Part shown: positions 19,437-27,799 of the stretch, piece after piece | Numbering within the stretch: the stretch's first letter is position 1 | Layout of the letters: every line of letters starts with the position of its first letter | NCBI RefSeq assembly: GCF_002101785.1 | Contig: NZ_LQPJ01000095.1 | Span: 1 to 64,000, forward strand | Length of the DNA stretch: 64,000 bases | Origin: Mycobacterium palustre | Lineage (GTDB): Bacteria; Actinomycetota; Actinomycetes; Mycobacteriales; Mycobacteriaceae | Direction of reading: 5' to 3' | Translations under genes and position numbers: made by a program | Notes under the pieces: generated by a model | Database searches by the model: none | The model's input: the letters and a program-made list of their open reading frames with translations, nothing else | Told to the model about the DNA's origin: nothing

Positions 19437-21152
19437 ATGAGCGGGGCGCCGGGCTCGCGTGCGGGGTCGATGTTCGGGCCCTACCAGCTCAAACGGGCGC
19501 TCGGCCGCGGCGGGATGGGCGAGGTCTACGAGGCCGAACACACCGTCAAGGGCTGGACCGTGGCGCTCAAGCTGATGTCGGAATCCGTCAGCAGCGATCC
19601 GGTGTTCCGCGAGCGGATGAGGCGCGAAGCGCGGATCACCGGTCGTTTGCAGGAACCCCACGTGGTTCCCATCCACGACTACGGCGAAATCGACGGGCAA
19701 ATGTTTTTGGAGATGCGCCTCATCGAGGGCACCGACTTGGACACTTTGCTCAAGCGGTTCGGTTCGATGAGCCCGCCGCGCGCGGTCGCCATCATCACCC
19801 AGATCGCCTCGGCGCTGGACGCCGCGCACGCCGCGGGCGTGACCCACCGCGACGTCAAGCCACCCAACATCCTGGTCACCCGCGACGACTTCGCCTACCT
19901 GGTCGACTTCGGCATCGCCAGCGCGACCACCGACGAAAAACTCACCCAGTTCGGCACCGCCGTCGGCACCTGGAAATACATGGCGCCCGAACGGTTTTCC
20001 AACGACCCGGTGGACCACCGCGCCGACGTCTACTCGCTGGCGTGCGTGCTGTACGAGTGCCTGACCGGCTCCCCGCCCTACGCGTCCGAGCACGCCGGCG
20101 CGCTGGTCACCGCCCACCTGATGGAGCCGATCCCCCAGCCCAGCGTCAAACGCGCGGGCGTCCCCCGGGCCTTCGACTCGGTGATCTCGCGCGGCATGGC
20201 CAAAAGGCCGCACGACCGCTACCCCAGCGCCGGTGACCTGGCGCGGGCGGCCCACGACGCGCTCACCAACCCCGAGCAAACCCAGGCCGTCAACATCCTG
20301 CGCCGCAGCGAGGAATCCACGCTGCCGCACCTGAAAGGCACCATTCCGCCCGCCGCCTCGTCCGGCCCCCCGGCCGGCTTCGCGGCGGCCCCCTCTCGGC
20401 GCGCCGACCCGCCCTCGCCCAACCCGCCCTACTACCAGGCCGGTTGGGGTGGTCCCGCGGCCAGCGAACCCCAAAGATTCGCCGGGCCGGCGCCCTGGAG
20501 CCAGGGAAACCAGCCACCACCGCCCAAACGCAATCCGTGGCCCCTCGTCGCCGGCGCCGCGGCCGTCGTCGTCGTTCTCGTGCTCATCGCCGTCGGCATC
20601 TCGCTGGCCGGAGGCGACGACGAACAGGCCTCCAACGCGGGCGGCACCACCACGACGGCAACCACCGCGAGGACGACGACCCGCACCACCACGACGACGA
20701 ACACGACGACGAACCCGCCCACCGAGGCGCAGAATCGGCTGTTGTCCCTGCTGCCCGCCGGCTACCCCGCGGGAGCTTGCAAGCCCGAGGGCCAACCGAT
20801 GCCGGGCGCGATCGTCTCGGTCATGTGCGGACAAAACACCGACCCCGACGGCCCGACGGTCGCGGAATACGGGTTGTTCTCGGACATCAAAGCGCTGCAG
20901 GACGCGTTCAGCGGCTACCTGGGTACCGACGCGGTCGTCAAGTGCCCCGGGGGAAGGGCGTCGCCGGGCAACTGGTGGCACAACAAGGACCCCAACACCG
21001 TCCTCGGCCAGATCGGCTGCGGGACGTACAAGGGCGACGAGCCGCAGGTGATGTGGACCAACCAGCAGACCTTGGTGTTCGCGGTCGTCAACGGAAAACC
21101 GCAGGGGCCGAACCTGGATCAGCTGTACAAGTGGTGGACGTCCCACTCGTAG
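19437..21152 (+). CDS. Ser/Thr protein kinase, PknH-type catalytic domain with a different sensor domain
   Basis: A 571-aa membrane kinase. The cytoplasmic kinase domain (about residues 15-275) has GRGGMGEVYEAEH, catalytic Lys in VALKLM, HRDVKPPN and DFGIAS, and is very similar to the next gene. A Pro-rich juxtamembrane region, one membrane helix (about 368-392), a Thr-rich linker (about 402-430) and a C-terminal extracellular domain of about 140 residues follow. That domain has four Cys (GACKPE, VMCGQN, VKCPGG, IGCGTY) and shows no resemblance to the PknH_C sensor of its neighbour. GGAGGG precedes the ATG at 19437. This looks like a second PknH paralogue with a swapped sensor and is a possible partner of EmbR. 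Confidence 0.87.
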   Translation: MSGAPGSRAGSMFGPYQLKRALGRGGMGEVYEAEHTVKGWTVALKLMSESVSSDPVFRERMRREARITGRLQEPHVVPIHDYGEIDGQMFLEMRLIEGTDLDTLLKRFGSMSPPRAVAIITQIASALDAAHAAGVTHRDVKPPNILVTRDDFAYLVDFGIASATTDEKLTQFGTAVGTWKYMAPERFSNDPVDHRADVYSLACVLYECLTGSPPYASEHAGALVTAHLMEPIPQPSVKRAGVPRAFDSVISRGMAKRPHDRYPSAGDLARAAHDALTNPEQTQAVNILRRSEESTLPHLKGTIPPAASSGPPAGFAAAPSRRADPPSPNPPYYQAGWGGPAASEPQRFAGPAPWSQGNQPPPPKRNPWPLVAGAAAVVVVLVLIAVGISLAGGDDEQASNAGGTTTTATTARTTTRTTTTTNTTTNPPTEAQNRLLSLLPAGYPAGACKPEGQPMPGAIVSVMCGQNTDPDGPTVAEYGLFSDIKALQDAFSGYLGTDAVVKCPGGRASPGNWWHNKDPNTVLGQIGCGTYKGDEPQVMWTNQQTLVFAVVNGKPQGPNLDQLYKWWTSHS

Positions 21153-21301
21153 GCGCTCGCAGGCGCTCGCGGCAGGGCACCGGCGGCGGCGCGGCGGGCC
21201 GCCCGCCTAATGTCGCCGTTATCCTGCGGCGCCACCTCGTGGGCTTTACCGTCATGATTGCTGAGTCGGGTCTTTTTTGCCGACCGTTCGGGCCGCCGAT
21301 G

Positions 21302-21343
21302 GTTGATAAGGTCGGCGGGACCGGGGGTTGGTTTGGAGGGTCA
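21302..21343 (+). promoter_or_regulatory. Leader of pknH, copy of the kinase 1 leader
   Basis: Near-repeat of 19397-19436, ending in the same GGAGGGTCA ribosome site. It has TAAGGT at 21307-21312 as a -10 candidate. The 193-bp gap between the kinases otherwise shows only a short duplication AGGCGCTCGC just after the first stop. Confidence 0.4.
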
Positions 21344-21346
21344 TAG

Positions 21347-23245
21347 ATGAGTGACGCGCAGGCCTCACGGGTCGGCTCGATGTTCGGGCCCTATCACCTG
21401 AAACGGCTGCTCGGCCGCGGTGGCATGGGCGAGGTCTACGAGGCCGAACACACCGTCAAGGAGTGGACCGTCGCGGTCAAGCTGATGTCGGACACCTTCA
21501 GCAAGGACCCGGTGTTTCGCGAGCGGATGAAGCGCGAGGCCCGCATCGCCGGCCGTTTGCAGGAGCCCCACGTGGTGCCGATCCACGACTACGGCGAAAT
21601 CGACGGTCAGATGTTCATGGAGATGCGCCTCATCGAGGGCACCGACCTGGACACCCTGCTCAAGCGGTTCGGCCCGCTCACCCCGCCGCGGGCGGTGGCC
21701 ATCATCACCCAGATCGCCTCGGCGCTGGACGCCGCGCACGCCGCCGGGGTCATGCACCGGGACGTCAAGCCGCCCAACATCCTGGTCACCCGTGACGACT
21801 TCGCCTACCTGGTCGACTTCGGCATCGCCAGCGCGACCACCGACGAAAAGTTGACCCAGCTGGGCACCGCGGTCGGCACCTGGAAATACATGGCGCCCGA
21901 ACGGTTTTCGAACAACGAGGTCACCTACCGCGCCGACATCTACGCGCTGGCCTGCGTCCTGCACGAGGCGCTGACCGGGTCCCCGCCGTATCGCGCCGAC
22001 AGCGCCAACACCCTGGTCACCGCGCACCTCTTCAAGCCCATCCCCAAGCCCAGCGAGGTGCGTCGCGGCGTCCCCAAGGCCTTCGATGCCGTGATTGCGC
22101 GGGGCATGGCGAAAGAACCCGGGGACCGCTACGCCAGCGCGGGCGATCTGGCCCTGGCAGCCCACGAGGCGCTGTCCGACCCCGATCAGGACCACGCCGA
22201 AAACATCGTGCGCAGAAGCCGTGAGGCCACCCTGCCCGCCACCGAGCCCGGCGTCCTCCCCGGCCAGGGACCCACCATGGCGGCCAATCCCACGGCGCCG
22301 GCCCAGCCTCCCGCCAACACGCCCCCGCCCACGGCCGACCCGCGGGGCCGGGTGCCCTATCCGGCCGCGTCGGCACCGAGTTCGGGCCCGATGCCACAGG
22401 CCACGCCGACCGGGCGGCCATGGGCTCCGGAGAGCGGCCCGACACCCGCCGCCAGCCCATCCAACCCGCAGTACTACCAAGGCGGAGGCGGCAATTGGAC
22501 CGGCCCCCCGCAGCAATTCGCCGGCCCGACGCCGTGGAACCAAGCGCCACAGAAAAAGACCCGCGGCCCGTGGCTGATCGTCGCCGCCGTCGGCGCCGTC
22601 ATCGTCCTCGTCGTCGGGGGCGTAGGCATTTGGCTGCTGACGCGACCGGAACCGACACCGCCCCCCGAGCCGATATCGGCGGACCATCTCAGCTCGCTAC
22701 TGCTAGACCCCTCGGAGGTCAACGCCGTCATGGGCTCGTCGAGCATGACGCCGGGCAAGCCGATCACGTCGATGGACTCGTCGTCGGCGACGTTGTCGTT
22801 GCCGAACTGCCAGGGCGCGCTCTACACCAGCCAGGACCCGGTGTACGCGGGCACCGGTTACACCGGAATAAGCGGGCTGGTGTCCTCCGAGCCGGGCGAC
22901 AACTACGACCACTGGGTCAACCAGGCCGTGGTGGCGTTCCCGTCCGCCGACAAGGCGAAGGCGTTTGTGCAGACGTCGGCCGACAAGTGGAAAGCCTGCG
23001 TCGGCAAGACGGTCACCGTGAACAACAAGGGCAAGACCTTCAGGTGGACGTTCGCCCAAATCAACGGCAGCCCACCGAAATTCACGGTGATCGACACCCA
23101 GGAGGGCGCCGACGGCTGGGAGTGCCAACGCGCGATGGGCCTGGCCAACAACGTGGTGATCGACGTCAACGCCTGCGGTTACCACATCACCGACCAGGGC
23201 GGTCAGATCGTCGACAAGATCGTCACCAAGGTCGACAGCCAATAA
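21347..23245 (+). CDS. pknH: Ser/Thr protein kinase PknH
   Basis: A 632-aa membrane kinase. The kinase domain (about residues 15-275) carries GRGGMGEVYEAEH, VAVKLM, HRDVKPPN, DFGIAS and an activation loop with several Thr before GTWKYMAPE. A Pro/Ala-rich region, a membrane helix at about 409-431 and an extracellular PknH_C-type domain (about 445-632) follow. The latter has four Cys (LPNCQG, WKACVG, WECQRA, VNACGY), matching the two-disulfide sensor of M. tuberculosis PknH. PknH phosphorylates EmbR, encoded just upstream. A 15-bp duplication covers the stop codon region. The start at 21347 follows GGAGGG. Confidence 0.91.
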   Translation: MSDAQASRVGSMFGPYHLKRLLGRGGMGEVYEAEHTVKEWTVAVKLMSDTFSKDPVFRERMKREARIAGRLQEPHVVPIHDYGEIDGQMFMEMRLIEGTDLDTLLKRFGPLTPPRAVAIITQIASALDAAHAAGVMHRDVKPPNILVTRDDFAYLVDFGIASATTDEKLTQLGTAVGTWKYMAPERFSNNEVTYRADIYALACVLHEALTGSPPYRADSANTLVTAHLFKPIPKPSEVRRGVPKAFDAVIARGMAKEPGDRYASAGDLALAAHEALSDPDQDHAENIVRRSREATLPATEPGVLPGQGPTMAANPTAPAQPPANTPPPTADPRGRVPYPAASAPSSGPMPQATPTGRPWAPESGPTPAASPSNPQYYQGGGGNWTGPPQQFAGPTPWNQAPQKKTRGPWLIVAAVGAVIVLVVGGVGIWLLTRPEPTPPPEPISADHLSSLLLDPSEVNAVMGSSSMTPGKPITSMDSSSATLSLPNCQGALYTSQDPVYAGTGYTGISGLVSSEPGDNYDHWVNQAVVAFPSADKAKAFVQTSADKWKACVGKTVTVNNKGKTFRWTFAQINGSPPKFTVIDTQEGADGWECQRAMGLANNVVIDVNACGYHITDQGGQIVDKIVTKVDSQ

Positions 23246-23261
23246 CGGTCGACAGCCAATA
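23230..23261 (+). repeat. 15-bp tandem duplication at the pknH stop
   Basis: GGTCGACAGCCAATA occurs at 23230-23244 and again at 23247-23261 (period 17). The first copy contains the last codons and TAA stop of pknH. The duplication leaves the reading frame unchanged because the first copy already terminates it. Confidence 0.8.
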
Positions 23262-23279
23262 GCGCTTACGCCCAACGGC

Positions 23280-23852
23280 TTACGACTGGAGGTCGGGCCC
23301 CTGCGCGCGCAGATCGTCGACCGCCGACATGGCGTCGCGCAGCTTAGCGAGCCATTCCTCGGTGTGCTCGCCGACCAGCCTGACCGACCACGCGAGCGCG
23401 TCGGCGCGGGACCGGGCGACGCCGGCGTCGACCAGGGTGTCGAGCACCTGACGCTCGGGCTGCTTGAGCCGCGTCATCACCGGAACGGCGATGTGGGTGA
23501 ACAGGATTCGCTCGCCGCCGATTTCGACGCCCCAGGAAACCTTGCGCCCGTACCGATCCTGCGCCTCGTCGGCGATGCGCATCCGCTCGGACCGGGTCTC
23601 TTCGCGGAAGCGCGAAACCCTGCCTTCCGCGCGGGCCTCGCTCTCCTCTTTTTCCGAGCCGTCGGGCTCGGGCAGCTTGCCGATGACCGTGATCTCTTCG
23701 CGGTCGACGATGACCGTCGGGTCGCCGTCGAACCAGGCCTCGGGGAGGCGCCCGCTGAACCATTCGGCGGCGCCGCTCGCGTCGGGCTGCTGGGCTTGCT
23801 GCCAGCCGCCGGGGCGGCCGTACCGCCGCCCGTGTGCGTGGTGGGTTCTCAT
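23280..23852 (-). CDS. abmR: AbmR-type transcription factor (Rv1265-like)
   Basis: A 190-aa cytoplasmic protein with no membrane segment. It has a Gly/His/Arg-rich N-terminus (HHAHGRRYGRPGGW), a middle alpha/beta region and a helical C-terminus (RQVLDTLVDAGVARSRADALAWSVRLV) resembling a small DNA-binding helix cluster. Synteny (between PknH and the Rv1264 cyclase) and sequence match M. tuberculosis Rv1265, described as AbmR, an ATP-binding regulator of the small RNA Mcr11. An in-frame TAA lies upstream, so the ATG at 23852 is the earliest start. No ribosome site precedes it, which suggests a leaderless or very short leader. Three TGTAAnnA repeats abut the start codon. Confidence 0.8.
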   Translation of the reverse strand: MRTHHAHGRRYGRPGGWQQAQQPDASGAAEWFSGRLPEAWFDGDPTVIVDREEITVIGKLPEPDGSEKEESEARAEGRVSRFREETRSERMRIADEAQDRYGRKVSWGVEIGGERILFTHIAVPVMTRLKQPERQVLDTLVDAGVARSRADALAWSVRLVGEHTEEWLAKLRDAMSAVDDLRAQGPDLQS

Positions 23853-23882
23853 GATTACATGATTACATCGTTACACCTGTAA
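23852..23882. promoter_or_regulatory. TTACA repeat cluster, abmR/mcr11 control region
   Basis: Read on the minus strand, TGTAACGA, TGTAATCA and TGTAATCA run head-to-tail (23875-23852, period 8) straight into the abmR ATG. Just beyond, TTACACCTGTAA (23871-23882) adds an inverted copy. The cluster sits between abmR and the expected start of the divergent Mcr11 RNA, so it is a candidate AbmR operator and/or promoter. Confidence 0.55.
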
Positions 23883-23885
23883 AGG

Positions 23886-24010
23886 GAACCGCTTTCGCCG
23901 GCGGCGAACGGCCCCTGTGCGCGCACGGGAGGCCGCCGGGCGTTTCGGGACCGCAAAAGCGTTGATATGCGCTGATCGGAGTTGTAGTTTTGGTAGCGAA
24001 GCAGGCCCGG
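23886..24010 (+). ncRNA. mcr11: Probable Mcr11 small RNA (ends approximate)
   Basis: In M. tuberculosis the abundant sRNA Mcr11 is transcribed between Rv1264 and Rv1265, opposite to both genes. The corresponding strand and gap here is plus, 23853-24122. The plus strand is highly structured: CCGGCGGC (23898-23905) pairs with GCCGCCGG (23932-23939), enclosing an inner hairpin CCTGTGC/GCACGGG. The downstream part is unusually A/T-rich for this genome (AAAAGCGTTGATAT, TTGTAGTTTTGG). No good ORF occupies the 270-bp gap. The ends given are estimates, and the identification rests on position and structure, not on an alignment. Confidence 0.5.
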
Positions 24011-24122
24011 AAGCGACCAATTCGAAGCGCCGGAAGAAGGGGTAGGAAGCCGGCCGCGTATTACCCGCGCAAGACGGAGTAAACGTCCCCTGGTGTCGCC
24101 CGGGCCTGCCCATGCGTATGGG

Positions 24123-25277
24123 TTAGCCGCCGCCGGCCGGCGAGCCGTTGCCCCGGCGGATCCGGAACAGCTTGACCTCGTCGCTGATGCCCTTGAGCCG
24201 GCGCGCACCCGCGAACGACGCCTGGAAGCCGCCCGATTCGGGCGTCTCGCTCAGGGCTTCCCAGACCGAGTCCGCCGCCAGCACCGTGCCGGGCCGCGCC
24301 ACACCGGTGACCCGGCTCGCCACGTTGACGGGGCTGCCGAACCAGTCGCCGGCGCGGCTGACCGCCATGCCGCACGCCACCCCCGCCCGCAATCGCGGGA
24401 AGTCGTTGTCGGTGTCGACGGCGTCGACGAGCTTGAGGACCACATCCAGTAGCGGCTCGGGATCGGGGCAGACGAACATGACCGCGTCGCCGATCGTCTT
24501 GATGAACCGCACCGGCGGCGCCGTCATGTCGCGGGCCAGGTCCGCCAGCCGGTTCGCGAGCTGGCCGAGCTCCTCGGGCGACACCGCTTCGCCCAGCCGG
24601 GTGAAGCCGACGAGGTCGGCGAACGCGACGGCGATCTGGCGCGCCCCGGGCAGCGGCTTGCCGGCGGCCCGCTCCCCGGCGTTGACGGCCTCGGTCTCCA
24701 TCATGTTCCGCAGCTGCATAAAGAGCATGTCCTGGATCATCGGCCCGAGGATCGGGACGATCTGGCTCACCAGCGCCTTGGACGCCTTGGCGATTTCCAG
24801 CTCGGTGACGCCGGGCCGCATGATCGCCGACAGCGCCGTGAAGCGCATGACTTCGGCGGCGCGCGAAAGGCCTTCGGCGAGCACCCGGACCACGAGCACC
24901 ACCTGGTCGGGATCCAGGCCGAGCTCCACGAAGCGCTGCGCGTAGGCGGCGGCTTCGCCGTCGGCGCGCATGTGCACCACGGCGTCGGGGTCGTCGACCC
25001 GCGCCAGGCCGATGGCCCGCTGCACCCGCTGCAGCAGGGTGAGGTCGACGCCGAAGGTTTCGCTGATCTCGCGGGTGGACACGTAGGTGCCGTCGTCGCC
25101 GACGAGGTGGCGGGTGGCTAGCAGCAAGGGCGGATTGGTGGCGCGGATCTCGTCGGCGGTGATGCCCTGCTCGAGCAGCCAGTGCACGAGCTCGGCCCGC
25201 TCGGCGCGCGCGGCGCCGTCGAGCCCCTCGAGCAGAGCGTCGATGTTGCGGTCGGCCCCCCTGTGACCGTCGTCCAC
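24123..25277 (-). CDS. Class III adenylyl cyclase, Rv1264-type pH-sensing
   Basis: A 384-aa cytosolic adenylyl cyclase. The N-terminal half (residues 1-205) is the helical autoinhibitory domain ([40 protein letters not shown]). The C-terminal half is the catalytic domain with metal site [14 protein letters not shown], substrate-binding Lys in [12 protein letters not shown] and the transition-state region [13 protein letters not shown]. In M. tuberculosis Rv1264 makes cAMP and is activated by acid pH. TTG 25292 and GTG 25277 are possible starts; GTG fits the length of the M. tuberculosis N-terminus better. It is not immediately coupled to abmR: 270 bp with Mcr11 lie between. Confidence 0.9.
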   Translation of the reverse strand: MDDGHRGADRNIDALLEGLDGAARAERAELVHWLLEQGITADEIRATNPPLLLATRHLVGDDGTYVSTREISETFGVDLTLLQRVQRAIGLARVDDPDAVVHMRADGEAAAYAQRFVELGLDPDQVVLVVRVLAEGLSRAAEVMRFTALSAIMRPGVTELEIAKASKALVSQIVPILGPMIQDMLFMQLRNMMETEAVNAGERAAGKPLPGARQIAVAFADLVGFTRLGEAVSPEELGQLANRLADLARDMTAPPVRFIKTIGDAVMFVCPDPEPLLDVVLKLVDAVDTDNDFPRLRAGVACGMAVSRAGDWFGSPVNVASRVTGVARPGTVLAADSVWEALSETPESGGFQASFAGARRLKGISDEVKLFRIRRGNGSPAGGG

Positions 25278-25335
25278 CTCGTCAACGTACAACGCGGGCG
25301 TCGGGCCCTACCCCGCCGTCACCCGGGTTACCTCG

Positions 25336-26736
25336 TCATGACACGGGCGGCCGGCGGTGCGCCCAGGGCCTGGCGGATTCGATCTGGCCGGACAGCGACA
25401 GCAACGTCGCCTCGTCGTACGGCCGGCCCACGAGCTGCACGCCGATCGGCAGGCCATCACCGTCGAAATCCCACGGCACCGCGGCGACGGGCTGACCGGT
25501 CAGGTTCCAGATCTGTTGGTAGGGCACCCGCTGGGCCACCGCCAGCAGCGTCCAGACCGCGCCGCGGCGCCGGTAGGCGCCGATGCGCGAGGGTCCGGTC
25601 GCGTTGCCGGGCGTGACGACGACGTCGACGTCGTCGAAGATCGACTGGATGCGGGCGCTCAACGCCGGCTCCGCAGCGCGGATCGCCGCCATCCGCCGGT
25701 CGGAGAACAGCGCACCCGCGCGCGCCAGGTTGCGGGTCCGCGCCTCCAGGCGTTCCGGATGGGCCTGGGCGTCGGCGTCGTCGCAGATGCCGCGCAGGTA
25801 CCGGGGCAGGTAGTTGGCCAACGTCGCCGAGGCCGGGTAGTCGGGGTCGCGGGTGATGACCTCGTGCCCCAGGTCGCGAAGCAGCGCGCCGGCCTGGTCG
25901 AGGGCCGCCGACTCGGCCTTGCCGACGCGCACGGGCAGCGGCGTTGGTACCTTGGCGCTCAACGCGATTCGCAGCCGCCCGGGCGGGCGCGCGGCCGCCG
26001 CCACGAACTCGCCAGTTGGGCCGGACACTTCGGAAAGGGTGGCTGTCGCATCCAAAAACAGCGCCGCGTCGGCCACCGACCGGGCGAGCGGGCCGTTGAC
26101 GCTGAGCCCGTACCAGGCCTCGTCGTGCGGTTCCAGCGAGACCCGGTCGCGTTGCGGTTTCAGACCGAACACCCCGGACCAGATCGCCGGGATGCGGATC
26201 GAGCCGCCGCCGTCGGATCCCAGCGCCAGCGGGGCCAGGCCGGCCGCCACCGCCGCCGCGCTGCCGCCGCTGCTGCCGCCCGGGGTGCGCGTGAGGTTCC
26301 ATGGGTTGCGGGTGGCCCCGAACGTCAGCGACTCGGTGTAGGGGAACATCATCAGCTCGGGCACGTTGGTCTTGCCCATGATCACCGCGCCGGCCGCACG
26401 CAACCGGCGCACCACCTCCGCGTCGGACGTCACGGCCGGGCGGTGCCCGCCGGAGCCGTACGTGGTCACCTCGCCGGCGACGTCCACGTCGTCCTTGATC
26501 GCGATCGGCACCCCGAGCAGCGGCAGCCGCTCCCCCGCCTCCAGGCGGTCCTGCGCCGCGGCGGCCTCGTAGCGCGCGCTGTCGGACAGCACCGTGCGGT
26601 AGCAGCGCAGCTCGGTGTCGAGGCGCGCGATCCGCTCCAGGTAGATCTCGAGCAGCTCCGGCGCGGTCAGCTCGCCGTCGGCCAGCATCCGCGCCTGTGC
26701 GGCCGCGCCGGCAAAAGCGACCTCGCGAGCGTCCAC
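25336..26736 (-). CDS. amiB2: Amidase AmiB2
   Basis: A 466-aa amidase-signature enzyme that hydrolyses amide bonds of unknown substrates. The catalytic Lys lies in GVPIAIKDDVDVAG, the Gly/Ser-rich core is TRTPGGSSGGSAAAVAAG, and the nucleophile region is ALGSDGGGSIRIPA (Ser-cisSer-Lys triad). The start was placed at GTG 26736 (VDAREVAFAGAAAQ) because M. tuberculosis Rv1263 begins there. An ATG at 26784 would overlap the start of the divergent HIT gene. The gap to that gene is only about 46 bp, so a bidirectional promoter is likely. Confidence 0.9.
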   Translation of the reverse strand: MDAREVAFAGAAAQARMLADGELTAPELLEIYLERIARLDTELRCYRTVLSDSARYEAAAAQDRLEAGERLPLLGVPIAIKDDVDVAGEVTTYGSGGHRPAVTSDAEVVRRLRAAGAVIMGKTNVPELMMFPYTESLTFGATRNPWNLTRTPGGSSGGSAAAVAAGLAPLALGSDGGGSIRIPAIWSGVFGLKPQRDRVSLEPHDEAWYGLSVNGPLARSVADAALFLDATATLSEVSGPTGEFVAAAARPPGRLRIALSAKVPTPLPVRVGKAESAALDQAGALLRDLGHEVITRDPDYPASATLANYLPRYLRGICDDADAQAHPERLEARTRNLARAGALFSDRRMAAIRAAEPALSARIQSIFDDVDVVVTPGNATGPSRIGAYRRRGAVWTLLAVAQRVPYQQIWNLTGQPVAAVPWDFDGDGLPIGVQLVGRPYDEATLLSLSGQIESARPWAHRRPPVS

Positions 26737-26782
26737 CGCCGCAGCGTATCGCCCGATCCGGCCGGCCAGTAGCGTGGGCGAC

Positions 26783-27211
26783 ATGTCCTGCGTGTTCTGC
26801 GCGATCGTCGCGGGGGAAGCCCCGGCCCTCCGGGTCTACGAAGACGACGGCTACCTGGCGATCCTCGACATCCGCCCGTTCACCCGCGGTCACACGCTGG
26901 TGATCCCCAAGCGCCACACCGTCGATCTCACCGACACCCCGCCGGAGACGCTGGCCGACATGGCCACCATCGGGCAGCGGATCGCCCGGGCCGCCCGCTC
27001 GACGGAACTGGCCGACGCGACGAACATCGCGGTCAACGACGGCCGCGCCGCGTTCCAGTCCGTGGACCACATTCACCTGCACGTGCTGCCGCGGCGCAAC
27101 GGCGACAAGCTCTCGTTCGCCAAGGGGCTGCTGCTGCGCCGCGACCCCGACCGGGAAGCCACCGCGCAGATCTTGCGGGAGGCCGTGGCCCGCATCGACG
27201 CGAGCCAGTAA
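26783..27211 (+). CDS. HIT-family nucleotide hydrolase/transferase
   Basis: A 142-aa histidine-triad protein. The N-terminal CVFCAI zinc-like Cys pair, the core TRGHTLVIPKRH and the C-terminal HIHLHVLP triad are all present, placing it in the Hint/HIT branch acting on adenosine or nucleotide phosphoramidates. A GTG nine bases upstream is possible, but MSCVFC at 26783 is the usual family start. It is followed after 10 bp by the nitroreductase-like gene, so the two probably share a transcript. Confidence 0.9.
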   Translation: MSCVFCAIVAGEAPALRVYEDDGYLAILDIRPFTRGHTLVIPKRHTVDLTDTPPETLADMATIGQRIARAARSTELADATNIAVNDGRAAFQSVDHIHLHVLPRRNGDKLSFAKGLLLRRDPDREATAQILREAVARIDASQ

Positions 27212-27221
27212 GACTGGGCTG

Positions 27222-27671
27222 ATGAGCAACGTGAGTCCGCTAGAGCAATTCGTGCTGGTGCCGTTTCTGCGCGCGCACGACGCGATCTACCGCAAGACCG
27301 GCGGCCGGGTAGGTCACCGGATTCCCGGGATACCGCCCAGCCTGCTGCTGCACACGATCGGCGCGAAGACCGGCCAGCCGCGCACCACGACGCTCACCTA
27401 CGCCCGCGATGGCGACTCATACCTGATCGTCGCGTCCAAGGGCGGCGACGACCGCCACCCCGGCTGGTACCACAACCTGCGCAAGCAGTCCGAGTGCGAG
27501 ATAAACGTCGGCCCGAAACGGATCGCGGTGACCGCCCGCCAGGTGAGCCCCGGCGACGCCGACTATCCCAGGCTGTGGGAGCTCGTCAACAAGAACAACG
27601 CCAACCGCTATGCGGGCTACCAGAACCGGACGTCGCGTCCCATCTCGGTTTTCGCGCTGACGCCGCGCTGA
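27222..27671 (+). CDS. F420-dependent nitroreductase-family (Ddn-like) protein
   Basis: A 149-aa protein of the deazaflavin-dependent (Ddn/FDOR-A) family, which uses coenzyme F420H2 to reduce diverse substrates in mycobacteria. Typical motifs are LLLHTIGAKTGQPRTTTLTY, LIVASKGGDDRHPGWYHNL and the C-terminal YPRLWELVNKNN. The motif GAKTGQPR is the F420 phosphate-binding segment in the family. The start ATG 27222 directly follows the HIT gene. The physiological substrate is unknown. The 128-bp gap that follows contains no gene. Confidence 0.88.
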   Translation: MSNVSPLEQFVLVPFLRAHDAIYRKTGGRVGHRIPGIPPSLLLHTIGAKTGQPRTTTLTYARDGDSYLIVASKGGDDRHPGWYHNLRKQSECEINVGPKRIAVTARQVSPGDADYPRLWELVNKNNANRYAGYQNRTSRPISVFALTPR

Positions 27672-27799
27672 CTGCCGACAGGCCGTATGAAAAAGCCAGG
27701 TAGTGGCCCGTGAGAGCGGCCCGGCGGATTATCCTCCTGTAGCGCGCGGTGAAGCGTTCCATCTCTTCACCGCAAAGCGCGGGATCGGCTGGAGCGCCT

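Noticed and set aside
25457..27229. 590-codon minus-strand frame overlapping the amidase and HIT genes
   Set aside because: Arg/Gly/Pro-rich translation with no domain; the amidase in another frame has all its catalytic residues.
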